A stretch of 57,908 bases of DNA from Burkholderiales bacterium (GTDB taxonomy: Bacteria > Pseudomonadota > Gammaproteobacteria > Burkholderiales > SG8-39), in assembly GCA_014860355.1 (NCBI GenBank), contig JACZJV010000181.1:1-57908 (forward strand). The letters are read 5' to 3'. The notes beneath the pieces were generated by a model, which saw nothing but the letters and a program-made list of their open reading frames with translations, made no database searches and had not been told where the DNA came from. A program made the position numbers and the translations under genes. Shown piece after piece: positions 34,113-43,732 of the stretch (within the stretch, counting starts at the first letter, position 1; each line of letters begins with the position of its first letter).

Positions 34113-34718
34113 CTACTGCGCCGCCTTGAACGCCTGGCGCGCAAGGGCATCGCGGCGCCGGATTTCGTCGACCATCTCGGTGAAATTCTTCTTCAAGGCG
34201 TAATGGACTATGCTCATTCCGATCAACGGCGGCAGGCTGAATTCAGGCACCAGTCGTCCAGTGTACGACAGGCGCACGCCGCCGCCCACGGGCAGCAGTT
34301 CGTAGCGGCCCAGCAGCTCGCGGAAACTGCCGCCGACCGAGCGCGCCACGATCGAGCTTGGCGGAAACTCCGCGACCAGCATGCGCGCTTCGATTTCCTG
34401 GGAGAAGAACAGGAATCCGAAGCTGCCCTTCTGATCGACCACCGTGCCGGTCCGATCACGCGACACGACTTTCGATACGCGCATGGTGGAAATAAATCGG
34501 GGGTAGGCCTCGTAGTCGGTAAGTACCGCCCATGCCAGGGCCGGTGCCGCCGCCAGATCGACGCGCGCCTCGGCGACTATGAATTCACCTTCGCGGGTGG
34601 CGGAAAAGTCGATTTCCGAACTTGCCGTCTGGCCATATGCCGCGCCCGCAGCCGACACGACCAGGGAGAGAAACACGCCGGTGACGCAATTGCGATTCAA
34701 CCTGTCCCCAAGGATCAT
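34113..34718 (-). CDS. Exported SRPBCC/START-like domain protein
   Basis: 201-residue protein with a probable signal peptide (hydrophobic VTGVFLSLVVSAAGAAYGQ). The body (about 35-185) fits the SRPBCC polyketide-cyclase-like fold: VDLAAAPALAWAVLTDYEAYPRFISTM is the usual first helix-strand pair of this family, which binds hydrophobic ligands in a deep cavity. A periplasmic location would suggest lipid or ligand handling. It is co-transcribed with the lipoprotein gene downstream. Ligand unknown. Confidence 0.78.
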   Translation of the reverse strand: MILGDRLNRNCVTGVFLSLVVSAAGAAYGQTASSEIDFSATREGEFIVAEARVDLAAAPALAWAVLTDYEAYPRFISTMRVSKVVSRDRTGTVVDQKGSFGFLFFSQEIEARMLVAEFPPSSIVARSVGGSFRELLGRYELLPVGGGVRLSYTGRLVPEFSLPPLIGMSIVHYALKKNFTEMVDEIRRRDALARQAFKAAQ

Positions 34719-34887
34719 TCCGGCAGCATCGCGATTGCCGCGGCCTGCTGCTCATTCAGCGCCGACCAGCATGGCGCCCCCGGGATGTTGCACCTGCGCC
34801 CGGCCGATTGCAACGCCGGCCGGCGCAGGAAAATCAGCGGCAATCCACGGCCATCGAACCCTTGGGCGAATAGCGGCCGGATTGCCG

Positions 34888-35154
34888 CTAACGATCAGCT
34901 GCCGATTGCGCAAAGCTGGCCGGCTTTACGCCGGGCGGAAGCGTTTCCTGCAACAAGCAGTCGAGATATTTCTGCACTTGCATATAGCGATGTTCAATAT
35001 CGGCGCCGGCGCCATTCAGTCCGTCCTGTGCCACCAGAGCCCAAGCCGTGCGGTTGCGTTCCCTGAATTCGACCCACGTTATTACATCCGAGTTCAGATC
35101 CATCACGTTCTGTGCAAGGCGCCGCGCAATTGCTTCTGCGTCAAATTTCGCCAC
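34888..35154 (-). CDS. Small hypothetical protein
   Basis: 88-residue soluble protein, rich in Ala, Asp and Gln, with no motif I recognise. The GTG start is supported by AGGAGG five bases upstream, an excellent ribosome binding site, and by a TATAAT about 75 bp upstream. Likely a genuine small cytoplasmic protein. Confidence 0.6.
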   Translation of the reverse strand: MAKFDAEAIARRLAQNVMDLNSDVITWVEFRERNRTAWALVAQDGLNGAGADIEHRYMQVQKYLDCLLQETLPPGVKPASFAQSAADR

Positions 35155-35230
35155 TATGACCTCCTTAGCTTAACCACAACACTAGCTAAGCAAGGGCTAT
35201 GCCCACCGCAGTAAAAGTCGTAAGTCGTTG

Positions 35231-35257
35231 ATTATAATTGTCAGCGCAGGCGCGTCG
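35231..35257 (-). promoter_or_regulatory. Possible sigma-70 promoter for the small gene at 34888-35154
   Basis: On the minus strand a perfect TATAAT (35236-35231) is preceded by TCGACG (35257-35252) at 15 bases, a four-of-six match to TTGACA. It would give a leader of about 70 bases before the GTG. The surrounding 230 bp otherwise hold no gene. Confidence 0.4.
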
Positions 35258-35384
35258 AGATGACGCGCAGCGTCACCCACACGCAGTTGGCGACTAGCGA
35301 CAGGCGTACGCCGGCATCCGCCGCCTGCCGCAATCCGGGGTGAAATCCGCTGCCCAACAGCGTCCGGGAGGCTGCAGGCGACTA

Positions 35385-35645
35385 CTAGTCAGCGCGCGCC
35401 TGCGAATGCTCCATGAATTCCCAGGGTACCGAAAACAATACGCCGTCACCGCATAGCGAACCGCCGGAGAACTCAGCCAGCGAGTCGTGCAGGTCCGGAG
35501 AATTGAGCTCGACATAGCACAAGTACTTTCTGTTGCAGTAGTTCTCGATGACCTTGGCTTTTCTGGCTCCGCTGAATCGGGCGCAAAGCGATTCCAGCGT
35601 CCGGCGAAACTTCGCGCTGTCCCTGATGTTCTCCAGACTCGTCAT
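35385..35645 (-). CDS. Small hypothetical protein downstream of J-domain gene
   Basis: 86-residue soluble protein with three or four cysteines and no recognised domain. It begins seven bases after the stop codon of the J-domain-like gene, so the two are almost certainly translated from one message. It may be the partner of that protein. There is no strong ribosome binding site, which fits translational coupling. Confidence 0.6.
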   Translation of the reverse strand: MTSLENIRDSAKFRRTLESLCARFSGARKAKVIENYCNRKYLCYVELNSPDLHDSLAEFSGGSLCGDGVLFSVPWEFMEHSQARAD

Positions 35646-35652
35646 GTTGCAG

Positions 35653-35979
35653 TCAGAGCGACTGAATCAGCTGCCTGACCAGGCCTGCTCCACCCTGCCC
35701 TGGCCTGGGCTGATGAAATTGATTGCGCTCGGCTCCCTCTGCCGGAAGTTCCGCGCCTAGCCCCACGTGGCGATCGTGTGCTTCGCGTGTTTCCGGATTG
35801 CACAGCACCAGGTAGGCCCGTTCTATGGCGGAGAACCTGGCCGCGCAGTACGCGTCGCCGGGATTGTGATCAGGCCGGAATAATTCACCCATGCTGAAAC
35901 ATGCATTCTCGATTTCATCATGCGTGGCGTCGGATCGTACGCCGATCACGTCGTAAAGCGATTGACTGATGATATTCAT
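35653..35979 (-). CDS. J-domain-like protein with altered HPD motif
   Basis: 108-residue protein. Residues 8-72 read as a DnaJ J-domain: LYDVIGVRSDATHDEIENA, then helix II ending in LFRPDHNPGD, then FSAIERAYLVLCNPETREAHD. The invariant HPD tripeptide that stimulates Hsp70 ATPase is RPD, so normal DnaK stimulation is unlikely. There is no Gly/Phe or zinc region, and the C-terminal 35 residues are low-complexity Gly/Gln-rich. It could be a J-like decoy or regulatory protein; that is inference. Confidence 0.72.
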   Translation of the reverse strand: MNIISQSLYDVIGVRSDATHDEIENACFSMGELFRPDHNPGDAYCAARFSAIERAYLVLCNPETREAHDRHVGLGAELPAEGAERNQFHQPRPGQGGAGLVRQLIQSL

Positions 35980-36351
35980 ATTCCCGGCTGCAGACAGAAT
36001 TACGATGGAAACAAGTATCGCGTTCGGGTCCGATTATGTGAATACAGGTTTGTACCCATAGCAGCGGTATCCGTTTATGCAGGCGGGCCGGTGCCTAGAC
36101 CTGCCTGCAAGCGGCCGTTTTCAAGCACAGCCAGTGAGCCGGCTGCAAAATGCGTTTTGAGAGGGCAAATACCGAAGAGTACGAGATGCGCTATTCCCGC
36201 GCGATGGACGCAAGCTGCGGCACTCTATTCAGGCGACTAGTTGCCCGCCCGGCACGTTGGTCATGACTGCGCAGTCAGACTGTCCTTGCTTCAGCGGCCG
36301 TGGCCGAATAGGCGGGCGGCGCCCGGAGACCGGCGCCGCGCAGGCCCGCCC
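35980..36351. other. Gene-free stretch with a hairpin after the ABC permease
   Basis: No convincing gene. A 106-codon plus-strand frame across it lacks a ribosome binding site and protein-like composition. On the minus strand, just after the ABC permease stop, GCGGCGCC (36316-36323) pairs with GGCGCCGC (36332-36339), a likely transcription end signal without a T-tract. Confidence 0.5.
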
Positions 36352-37302
36352 TCAGGCGCGTATTTCCCGGCGCTGGAACACCACGTAGGCCAGCGCGAAC
36401 AGCAGGCAGCTGCCTGAGAGCAGCGCGACCGTCTGCGGCCAGACCAGGCTCAGACTCTCGATCAGCGGCAGCGGGGAGCCGACCAGCGCCCGGTCGAGCT
36501 GGCTGTAGAACACCGGTCCCAGGCTGCGCACCGACGGATGCAGGATCACCTGCACGGCTTCCGCGTAGAGCGTGCTCGGCGAAACGCGGGCTATCATCGT
36601 GGCGAGTTCCGCCTGGTGGACTTGCAGGTCTTCGAAATAGGCAGGCCCGGTAATGGCCTGCGCCAGGTACTGGGAGAAGATCGGCCAGAGCAGCGCAAAG
36701 AAGATCCACACCCCCAGACCAACCATCGCCGAAGCCGACGGCTGCCTGAACAAGAGCGAAAAGAGCAGGGCGAGCGACAGCCACACGCCCGCGTAGAACA
36801 GGGTCAGCAGCAGGAACAGCAGTCCGCGGCCGACCTCCTCGCCCCCGGGCGGCAGGCCGAGCACCAGGATGCCGAAGCCGGTCGTCACCAGCCACAGCCC
36901 GACCAGCACCAGCGCAAGCATCGCCAGCGCCGCCAGGAACTTGCCCATGAGCAGCGCGTCGCGGTATATGGGTTGCGCGAGTACGCGGCCCAGCGTGCCG
37001 CGGCTCAACTCGCCGTTCACGGCGTCGAAGCCCAGGCTCACGGCCATCAGCGGTACGAAGAAGCCGAGGAAGCTCACGAAAGACGGCAAGGGCTGCTCGG
37101 CCGTGGTGAAGAGCTGCAGAAATGCAATGGGGCTCTCCGAAATCGTCGCCCGCATCTTCTGGCTGGCGACGTAGACCGCCCCTATCGCTGCAACCAGCAC
37201 CAGGATCTCGAGGATGCGCATGCGCGCCGAACCGAGCTGGTCGGCGAATTCCTTGCCGAATACGGGTCCGAGCCCGGTCCAGGGTGAGCCTTCCCGGTTC
37301 AT
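36352..37302 (-). CDS. ABC-2 type transporter permease
   Basis: 316-residue inner-membrane protein with about six hydrophobic helices and the ABC-2 permease layout: an N-terminal [14 protein letters not shown] segment before helix 1, a large loop, and the motif [23 protein letters not shown], which is the usual coupling region of NosY/ABC-2 permeases. Its ATG overlaps the ATPase gene stop codon by four bases. It exports an unknown substrate together with the adjacent ATPase. Confidence 0.88.
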   Translation of the reverse strand: MNREGSPWTGLGPVFGKEFADQLGSARMRILEILVLVAAIGAVYVASQKMRATISESPIAFLQLFTTAEQPLPSFVSFLGFFVPLMAVSLGFDAVNGELSRGTLGRVLAQPIYRDALLMGKFLAALAMLALVLVGLWLVTTGFGILVLGLPPGGEEVGRGLLFLLLTLFYAGVWLSLALLFSLLFRQPSASAMVGLGVWIFFALLWPIFSQYLAQAITGPAYFEDLQVHQAELATMIARVSPSTLYAEAVQVILHPSVRSLGPVFYSQLDRALVGSPLPLIESLSLVWPQTVALLSGSCLLFALAYVVFQRREIRA

Positions 37303-38243
37303 GTCGCTGCTCCTGCAAACTGCGAGCGGAAGTAGTTTGCGTATACCTCGTCCAGACCCGGTCGCTCCATCTGGACCCCGCGTATCTGCGCGCCCGCGTC
37401 GATCGCTGCGCGTACCAGTGCCGAGCGCACGTCCTTGTCCGCCTCCACCAGCCAGCGGCTCGCGGACTCCGCCGCCACGCGGCCTACGCCCGGTACCGTG
37501 CGCAGCGCCGCGGCAAGACCGTCGCCCTGCGCTTCCAGGTGCACGCGACAGCTGGCGCCGAGCACCTGGCTGGCCAGTTCGTCCACCGTCCCGTGCAGCA
37601 CCATGCGCCCGCGGGAAAACAGCCCGACGCGATCGCAGATGGCCTGGACCTGGTGCAGGTAGTGCGAGGACAGCAGCACCGACATGCCCTCGTGCTTGAG
37701 CGCGAGCACCATCTCCAGAAACTCCTGGGCGCCCGCGGGATCCAGCCCCACCGTCGGCTCGTCGAGGATGGCAATGCGCGGCGCGCGCAGCACGATCTCT
37801 GCGAGTCCCAGCCTCTGGCGCATGCCGCGCGAATAGGTGGCGACGCGCCGGTCGATCACCTCGGCCAGCCCCATGCGCGCGAGCGCTCGCTCGATCCCGG
37901 CCTCGACGTCGGTAGAGGTCCTGCCGTTCAGTCGCGCCGTATAGCGCAGATTCTCGCGCCCGGTGTTGTCGTCGTAGTAGCCCACGGTGTCGGGCAGATA
38001 GGCTACCCGGCGCTTGACCGATATGGGCCGTAGGCGCGGATCCAGGCCCAGAACCTGGATTTCGCCTGCGCTGGGTTCGGTGAGGCCGAGCAGCATCAGT
38101 ATCGTGGTGGTCTTGCCCGAGCCGTTCGGTCCGAGCAGGCCGAACACCTCGCCTTCGCGCACCTCGAGATCGAGACCGTCCACGGCGAGCTTGTTGCCGT
38201 AACGCTTCGCCAGGCCGCGCGTGCGGATGACGGGCGCGTTCAT
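37299..38243 (-). CDS. ABC transporter ATP-binding protein
   Basis: 314-residue ATPase with Walker [10 protein letters not shown], signature [13 protein letters not shown] (SRGMRQR in place of LSGGQ), Walker [14 protein letters not shown] and switch His in [10 protein letters not shown]. The C-terminal 80 residues form a regulatory tail common in ABC-2 exporters such as NosF/CcmA types. The ATG overlaps the NEW3 gene stop codon by four bases, and its own stop overlaps the permease start. The three form one operon. Confidence 0.92.
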   Translation of the reverse strand: MNAPVIRTRGLAKRYGNKLAVDGLDLEVREGEVFGLLGPNGSGKTTTILMLLGLTEPSAGEIQVLGLDPRLRPISVKRRVAYLPDTVGYYDDNTGRENLRYTARLNGRTSTDVEAGIERALARMGLAEVIDRRVATYSRGMRQRLGLAEIVLRAPRIAILDEPTVGLDPAGAQEFLEMVLALKHEGMSVLLSSHYLHQVQAICDRVGLFSRGRMVLHGTVDELASQVLGASCRVHLEAQGDGLAAALRTVPGVGRVAAESASRWLVEADKDVRSALVRAAIDAGAQIRGVQMERPGLDEVYANYFRSQFAGAAT

Positions 38244-39385
38244 CGCCGGCCGTAGCGCATGACGGCGAAGCCGACCACCAGTACCGCCAGTGCCGCGATG
38301 GCGATGCCGATCACCCCCCACATGGTCGAGGTCATCACCGTTACCCGGTAGTTGGCCGAGGCACGGCTGGAGCCGTCCTTGGCATCGAAGGTCACCACGT
38401 AGTCGCCAGCGAGCGACTGCGATGCCGGGACGATGCTGGCGGTGACCTTGGCGTCCTGGTTCGGGGGCAGTACATCGACGCGCTTGGGTTCGAAATTCAC
38501 CTTCCAGTGGCTAGGCGGCTCGGCGGAGAAGCTGAGGTCGCGCGCAGGCGCGCTGCCGGTATTGCGCACGAGCAGGGTCACGGCCTCGGTCCTGCCGACC
38601 TGGGCCTCGCCCGAGAGCTGGCCGGTCGGCGTAGTGAGCACTAGGCTAGGCTTGCCCGAGACCACCATGTGCAAGCGCAGCGCGGCGCGGGTGTCGCCTG
38701 CGCCCGCCTGCACTTCGAGGTCATAGGCACCGGCGGTCGCGTCGCCCGGCGGGTTCACGTTGATGGTGACGTTCTTGTCCTCTCCCGCCTTGACCTGCAG
38801 TCCGGTCACCTCCTGCGCGCCGTACTGCGGCTTGAACGCGACTTCGAATCCCTGCGGCGCGCTCGCCGAAAGATTGACCAGAATGTCGCGGCCGCTCTTG
38901 TTCGAGATCTTGGCGTCGTAGCTGAACTGCGTCGTCGCCGCCCCCTTCAACGTCGGCAGGCTGGCCGTGATGCTGAGCCAATCCGGCAGGGTCTTGGCGA
39001 GGTGCAGATAGATGGGAAGCTCGGCGCGGTGGTCCTTGCCCTCGGCAGCGAGTCGGAAAGTGTATTCGCCCGCGTTCACGCCCTTGGGTGGCGTCAGGCG
39101 CAGGCTGACCTCGCGGCTGCCGTCGGGCTCGACGAACACCGAGCCTACGTCGCGCGCCCCGCCCTGAAATTCCGCACTCCATCCCTTGGCGAGCGAAAGC
39201 GCCTTCAGCTTCACCGGCTGCGGGTCCAGGCCGAAATTATGGATCGTGAGCGGGATAACGGCAGTACGCCCGGACTGTACCGCCTGGTCCGGGAACGGGG
39301 TGGAAAGGACGATCCCCGTAAATTTCGCCCACGCCGCGGGAACCAGGAACATAAGCAATAGGAGCGCGATCGCAATTCGTCTCAT
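38240..39385 (-). CDS. Exported NEW3-domain protein with C-terminal membrane anchor
   Basis: 381-residue protein with a signal peptide ([14 protein letters not shown]), repeated immunoglobulin-like beta domains, and a C-terminal membrane helix (about 355-375) followed by a basic tail. The repeats show the NPCBM-associated NEW3 pattern, for example [17 protein letters not shown] and [19 protein letters not shown]. It is thus a periplasmic protein held in the inner membrane. It heads an operon with an ABC ATPase and permease and probably assists their export or envelope function. Confidence 0.85.
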   Translation of the reverse strand: MRRIAIALLLLMFLVPAAWAKFTGIVLSTPFPDQAVQSGRTAVIPLTIHNFGLDPQPVKLKALSLAKGWSAEFQGGARDVGSVFVEPDGSREVSLRLTPPKGVNAGEYTFRLAAEGKDHRAELPIYLHLAKTLPDWLSITASLPTLKGAATTQFSYDAKISNKSGRDILVNLSASAPQGFEVAFKPQYGAQEVTGLQVKAGEDKNVTINVNPPGDATAGAYDLEVQAGAGDTRAALRLHMVVSGKPSLVLTTPTGQLSGEAQVGRTEAVTLLVRNTGSAPARDLSFSAEPPSHWKVNFEPKRVDVLPPNQDAKVTASIVPASQSLAGDYVVTFDAKDGSSRASANYRVTVMTSTMWGVIGIAIAALAVLVVGFAVMRYGRR

Positions 39386-39803
39386 GTCTGTATCTCCCTC
39401 TCAAGATCTGGTCTCGAAGAATGGTTCGAGCAGATGCGCCGGCCTGCTCCTGGCGGCGACATCGCCATGCATGCCGACAATCCTAGGAACGGAAACTTAA
39501 GGCAGACTTAAAACGGCGGGCTGCGCTAGCCGGCCCGAGCGGCTACGCTAGCGGCCGGCGCCATTGCGGGGGAACGCGTTTCGTCCGGCGAATTTCACGC
39601 GGTTTCCGTGCTGTCCATCGGAATAGTCGCGCGCGCAAGTTGACTGGAATTTTGCAGCGCCGGCCGCTGTTTGCCCTACTGACATGCAAGCACGGCTGCA
39701 TGCGCCGCATCGCAATCGGCGGAAGTACAAACGCGATGCCGGATTGCGCGCACATTGCGGCGATCCGGCCGTCCTTCGTCCGCAGTGGAAGGAAAGTCCA
39801 AGG
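39386..39803. other. Gene-free stretch between divergent genes
   Basis: No supported gene. It must contain the promoter of the NEW3-ABC operon and that of the secreted protein at 39804. I could not match a consensus promoter with confidence. The plus-strand frame of the next gene stays open back to 39684, but without a ribosome binding site or signal-like sequence. Confidence 0.4.
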
Positions 39804-40520
39804 ATGGATTCAACAGTCAGGAAGCTCGGGATGGCGCCCCCGCCTGGGCGGTGCGGGATACGCTCGGCCGCGCGCAGGACGCAGCGCCTTGTTGGCCGCG
39901 CCTGCCTGACGGCGGCTTTGCTTGCGAGCACGGCCGCCGCGAGCCAGCCGGCCGCTGGCGCCGGCCAGACGCAATTCCGCAGCATTTCGACGCGGTTCAT
40001 CGCGGCTTTGGGTGATCCGACTGCGAGCTCGGGGAGCGGCGCGCACGCATGGGGGCTGTGGCCTCTGGACCCGGGCCCGCGGGGCGTAGAGCTGGACGAC
40101 TATGCGCGCCTGAAGGATGCGGGCGGCGTCGCCCCGGCGCGCTGGAAATTCGACGGCGCGGACTGGTGGCTGGAGGAACACGGCCTGATCATGGAAAAAC
40201 CGCAGTTCCCCATTGCTCCGGGCAAATACCTGGTCACGGGCGACCGCGCGGTGACGTCCGTGCTGACCATACATCCTCCGGACGGGAAAAATGCTATGCG
40301 CTGGGAGCTTGCCAACGGCGCAAGGCTGCACGACGTGACGCATCTCGCCTGCCGCTCGGCACGCTACAGGCCGGCCAAGGGCAGTGGTTCGTGTACGCCG
40401 GCACAGGTGCGCAAAACCGCGTTTCCGGTCGCCCCCGGGGCCGCGATGCCGCCGCTCGATGGCTGCGTGAAACAGGACTACGCAGTACTCATCGTGATCG
40501 GTGTAGGCGTGGAAGACTGA
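39804..40520 (+). CDS. Exported hypothetical protein (WGLWPLDPGPRG family)
   Basis: 238-residue protein. An N-terminal basic region followed by a hydrophobic stretch (GRACLTAALLASTAAA) suggests export. The mature part contains AHAWGLWPLDPGPRGV and ADWWLEEHGLIMEKPQFP, then GKYLVTGDRAVTSVLTIHPP and a C-terminal Cys-containing segment ending GCVKQDYAVLIVIGV. I recall such sequences as conserved hypothetical proteins of proteobacteria; no function is known to me. The ATG was chosen for the GGAAAG upstream and the signal-like start. Confidence 0.68.
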   Translation: MDSTVRKLGMAPPPGRCGIRSAARRTQRLVGRACLTAALLASTAAASQPAAGAGQTQFRSISTRFIAALGDPTASSGSGAHAWGLWPLDPGPRGVELDDYARLKDAGGVAPARWKFDGADWWLEEHGLIMEKPQFPIAPGKYLVTGDRAVTSVLTIHPPDGKNAMRWELANGARLHDVTHLACRSARYRPAKGSGSCTPAQVRKTAFPVAPGAAMPPLDGCVKQDYAVLIVIGVGVED

Positions 40521-40600
40521 GTTGCGCTTGCGCCCGCGATCTGCGCCGCGCGCGGCGACACATCGAGGTGCCGGCCTATGAAGCTAGCGATCCCGGAGCG

Positions 40601-40625
40601 CCGGAGCGGCTGAAAGCCGCTCCGG
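40601..40625. terminator. Bidirectional hairpin between convergent genes
   Basis: CCGGAGCGGC and GCCGCTCCGG form a perfect ten-base-pair stem with a TGAAA loop, twelve bases from the end of the isocitrate dehydrogenase gene. No long T-tract is present on either strand. Confidence 0.55.
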
Positions 40626-40637
40626 GCGCAAGGGCAA

Positions 40638-42875
40638 TCAGGCCTCGATGCACTCCAACACGGCGTTGAAGGTGGCGCTGGGGCGCATTACCGCAGTCAT
40701 TTTCTGAATGTCGGGCAGGTAGTAGCCGCCGATGTCAGCGCGCTTGCCCTGCACCGCGGCAAGTTCGGCCAATATTTTTTGCTCGTTCTGGGCCAGGGAT
40801 TTCGCCAGTGGCGCGAACCTGGCCTGCAGTTCCTTGTCCTCGGATTGCGCGGCCAGTTCCTGGGCCCAGTAAATCGCCAGGTAAAACTGGCTGCCGCGGT
40901 TGTCGAGCTCGCCGGTTTTGGGTGACGGGCCCTTGCGGTTGTCCAGCAGTTTGCCGGTGGCCGCGTCCAGGGTCTTGGCCAGTATTATGGCTTTCTTGTT
41001 GCCGTACTTGATGCCCAGGTCCTCGAGCGACACGGCCAGCGCCATGAACTCGCCCAGGGAATCCCAGCGCAAATGGTTTTCTTCGACCAGCTGCTGCACA
41101 TGCTTGGGCGCGGAGCCGCCGGCACCGGTTTCGTACATGCCGCCGCCGGCCATCAAGGGCACGATCGACAGCATCTTGGCCGAGGTGCCCAGTTCCATGA
41201 TGGGGAACAGGTCGGTCAGGTAGTCGCGCAGGATGTTGCCGGTGACCGAAATGGTGTCCAGGCCGCGCACCACGCGCTCCAGCGTGTAACGCATCGCGCG
41301 CACTTGCGACATGATCTGAATTTCCAAACCGCCGGTATCGTGCTCCTTGAGGTAGGCCTGGACTTTCTTGATCAATTCATTTTCGTGCGGGCGGTAGGGG
41401 TCGAGCCAGAACACGGCGGGCGTACCCGAGTTGCGGGCCCGCGTCACCGCGAGCTTCACCCAATCGCGAATCGGGGCATCTTTTGCCTGGCACATGCGCC
41501 AGATGTCGCCCTGCTCCACGTTCTGGCTGAGCAGAACTTCGCCGGTGGCCAGGTCGGTGATATTGGCCACGCCGTCCTCGGGAATCTCGAAGGTCTTGTC
41601 GTGCGACCCGTATTCTTCGGCCTGTTGCGCCATCAAGCCTACGTTGGGCACCGAACCCATGGTCCTGGGATCGAAGTTGCCATGCCACTTGCAGAAGTTG
41701 ATCATCTCCTGATAGATGCGCGCAAACGTGGACTCGGGCATCACCGCCTTGACCTCTTTCAGGCGGCCGTCGGCGCCCCACATCTTGCCGCCGTTGCGTA
41801 TCATGACCGGCATTGAAGCGTCCACGATGACGTCGTTGGGCGAATGGAAGTTGGTGATGCCTTTGGCCGAATCCACCATCGCCAGCTCGGGGCGGTGTTC
41901 GTGGCAGGCGTGCAGGTCGTTCTTGATTTCGTCCTGCTTGCTCTGCGGCAGGCTGGCGATCTTGTCGTAGAGGTTGACCATGCCGTTGTTGACGTTCACC
42001 CCCAGCTCGTCGAACAATTTGCCGTGTTTGGCGAACGCGTCCTTGTAGAAAATCCTCACGCAGTGGCCGAACACGATCGGGTGCGACACCTTCATCATCG
42101 TGGCCTTGACGTGCAGCGAGAACAACACGCCGGTGTTGTATGCGTCCTCGATCTCGTTTTCATAGAATTCGAGCAGGGCTTTCTTGCTCATGAACATGCT
42201 GTCGATGACTTCCTTGTCGAGCAAGGCCACCTTGGGCTTGAGCACGATGGTCTTCCCGCTTTTCGCGATCAGCTCCATCCTTACGTCGCGTGCCTTGTCC
42301 AGGGTCATCGACTTCTCACCGTGATAGAAGTCGCCATGGTGCATGTGCGACACGTGCGATCGACAGGCCTGGCTCCATTTCGCCATCGAGTGCGGGTTCT
42401 TGCGTGCGTACTCTTTCACGGCGCGGGGCGCGCGGCGGTCCGAATTGCCTTCGCGCAGCACCGGGTTCACCGCGCTGCCGGTGCACTTGGTATAGCGCGC
42501 CTGTATGGCTTTTTCTTCGTCGTTCCTGGGCGATTCGGGATAGTCCGGAATCTTGTAGCCCTTGGATTGCAACTCTTTGATCGCAGTCACCAGCTGCGTT
42601 ACCGGGGCGCTGATGTTGGGCAGCTTGATGATGTTGGCATCCGGCTGCAAGGTGAGCTTGCCCAGTTCGGCCAGGTTGTTGGGCACCCTTTGCGCGTCGG
42701 TCAGATAGTCCGGGAATTCACCCAGAATACGCGCAGCCACCGATATGTCGCTGGGGACCACGTCGATATCGGCCTGGGCCACGAAGCTGCGCACCAGCGG
42801 CAAAAAAGCCGCCGTCGCCAGCATGGGCGCCTCGTCTGTCAGGGTGTAAATGATCTGTGCTCTGCGTTTGTTCAT
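40638..42875 (-). CDS. icd: NADP-dependent isocitrate dehydrogenase, monomeric type
   Basis: 745-residue monomeric isocitrate dehydrogenase (IDH-II). It oxidises isocitrate to 2-oxoglutarate and CO2 with NADP in the TCA cycle. Recognised from family-specific stretches: [69 protein letters not shown] and [16 protein letters not shown]. Length is normal. The ATG giving MNKRRAQ is the family start. A candidate promoter lies about 110 bp upstream, and a strong hairpin follows. Confidence 0.96.
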   Translation of the reverse strand: MNKRRAQIIYTLTDEAPMLATAAFLPLVRSFVAQADIDVVPSDISVAARILGEFPDYLTDAQRVPNNLAELGKLTLQPDANIIKLPNISAPVTQLVTAIKELQSKGYKIPDYPESPRNDEEKAIQARYTKCTGSAVNPVLREGNSDRRAPRAVKEYARKNPHSMAKWSQACRSHVSHMHHGDFYHGEKSMTLDKARDVRMELIAKSGKTIVLKPKVALLDKEVIDSMFMSKKALLEFYENEIEDAYNTGVLFSLHVKATMMKVSHPIVFGHCVRIFYKDAFAKHGKLFDELGVNVNNGMVNLYDKIASLPQSKQDEIKNDLHACHEHRPELAMVDSAKGITNFHSPNDVIVDASMPVMIRNGGKMWGADGRLKEVKAVMPESTFARIYQEMINFCKWHGNFDPRTMGSVPNVGLMAQQAEEYGSHDKTFEIPEDGVANITDLATGEVLLSQNVEQGDIWRMCQAKDAPIRDWVKLAVTRARNSGTPAVFWLDPYRPHENELIKKVQAYLKEHDTGGLEIQIMSQVRAMRYTLERVVRGLDTISVTGNILRDYLTDLFPIMELGTSAKMLSIVPLMAGGGMYETGAGGSAPKHVQQLVEENHLRWDSLGEFMALAVSLEDLGIKYGNKKAIILAKTLDAATGKLLDNRKGPSPKTGELDNRGSQFYLAIYWAQELAAQSEDKELQARFAPLAKSLAQNEQKILAELAAVQGKRADIGGYYLPDIQKMTAVMRPSATFNAVLECIEA

Positions 42876-42980
42876 GTCGGTTCGCCTGTGTCGTTCTAGT
42901 GGAATGATTCTGGAAAGTATCGCTCCCCGGACCTGTCCGCCTGTCCGCAAGGCAATATACCCGTCGCTGCTGTCGCTACC

Positions 42981-43008
42981 GTTATAGGACTTTGCCGGAC
43001 GTCGTCAG
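42981..43008 (-). promoter_or_regulatory. Candidate sigma-70 promoter of isocitrate dehydrogenase
   Basis: On the minus strand CTGACG (43008-43003) and TATAAC (42986-42981) are separated by 16 bases. This would give a leader of about 100 bases. The rest of the 300-bp gap between the selenoprotein gene and isocitrate dehydrogenase shows no gene. Confidence 0.42.
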
Positions 43009-43175
43009 ACCAGCCCTTGCCGGGCCCAGCCGGTCCCAGATCAGGGAACAAGGGACTGCGCGCCCGGGGATTATAGGCCAACTTGCATGCCCCCGGGCCG
43101 CCTCTGAATTGCGCGCAGAGATGCGCAGTGGCGCCGGCCGCGGCGCAAACCCGGGCAGACGCGGCTGATCGGCGC

Positions 43176-43706
43176 CTACTGCTGGCGTTCCAGCAGCAGG
43201 GGAAGGATCTGATTCACGGCTTCGCGCGCCTTTGCGCGCAGCGTGGCGTCGTCGTTGTTGGCAACAGGGTGGCCAATTACCGCAAACGGATAACCCGGCA
43301 AGCCGTTGAGTTCGCCCACCAGTTCCGCGCTGGTCGAGAAGCGGTCAGTGATGATGGCGACGGCCGGGATGCCCAGCCGCTCGGCTTCAATGGCGTCGTG
43401 CAGACTGCACGACGAGCAACTCCCTCAGTCGCCGATAGCGGAGAGGACGGCGTCCGCTCCGCTCATCTGCGCCAGCATTCCGGGAGGCACCGGCCGCGAA
43501 GCATCCGGTTTGCGCCGGCGTATGAATTCGCGCACACCGTGCTCCTTGCGCAGAATCTCCTCGACGAAATCGAACAGCCGCTCGGTGCCGATCTTGGCGT
43601 TGTCGATCATGCCGACGATAGCGCCGTCGAGCGAGGGCAGCGCCAGGGCCATGCGCATGGCGTCGCCCTGCGGTGCCTGCCTGGGATCCAGAACTCGGAG
43701 TGTCAT
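43176..43706 (-). CDS. UGSC-motif selenoprotein with in-frame TGA as selenocysteine
   Basis: A 176-residue protein when TGA at 43427-43425 is read as selenocysteine (residue 94). Upstream of it the frame gives a typical UGSC-family N-terminus (LPSLDGAIVGMIDNAKIG, then IRRRKPDASRPVPPG). Directly after it come GSCSSCSLHDAIEAERLGIPA and AELVGELNGLPGYPFAVIGHP, closing at TAG. Sec-Gly-Ser-Cys is the motif that defines the family; a U-x-x-C pair points to redox chemistry. A SECIS hairpin begins ten bases after the TGA, and selA, selB and selC lie upstream in the same direction. The ATG has AAAGGAG before it. Standard gene callers will stop at residue 93. The molecular role of the family is not known to me. 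Confidence 0.93.
43394..43427 (-). promoter_or_regulatory. Bacterial SECIS element of the UGSC selenoprotein
   Basis: Includes the Sec codon TGA (43427-43425). Ten bases later a nine-base-pair perfect stem, CGTCGTGCA (43414-43406) with TGCACGACG (43402-43394), closes a GTC apical loop. The loop lies about 20 bases after the TGA and begins with G, as bacterial SECIS elements do. The tip GTGCAGTCTGCAC closely resembles the E. coli fdhF tip (TTGCAGGTCTGCAC). SelB should bind here. The element also codes for SSCSLHD, so both functions share the sequence. Confidence 0.9.
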
Positions 43707-43732
43707 GGTTTGGTTCTCCTTTGGGACTGCGG

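Noticed and set aside
35920-36240. 106-codon plus-strand frame between J-domain and ABC genes
   Set aside because: No ribosome binding site, partly antisense to the J-domain gene, and no recognisable features.
43176-43427. Reading the region after the TGA as a pseudogene remnant
   Set aside because: The codons after the TGA form a clean family-like sequence with no other stop, a SECIS hairpin is present and selA, selB and selC are adjacent.
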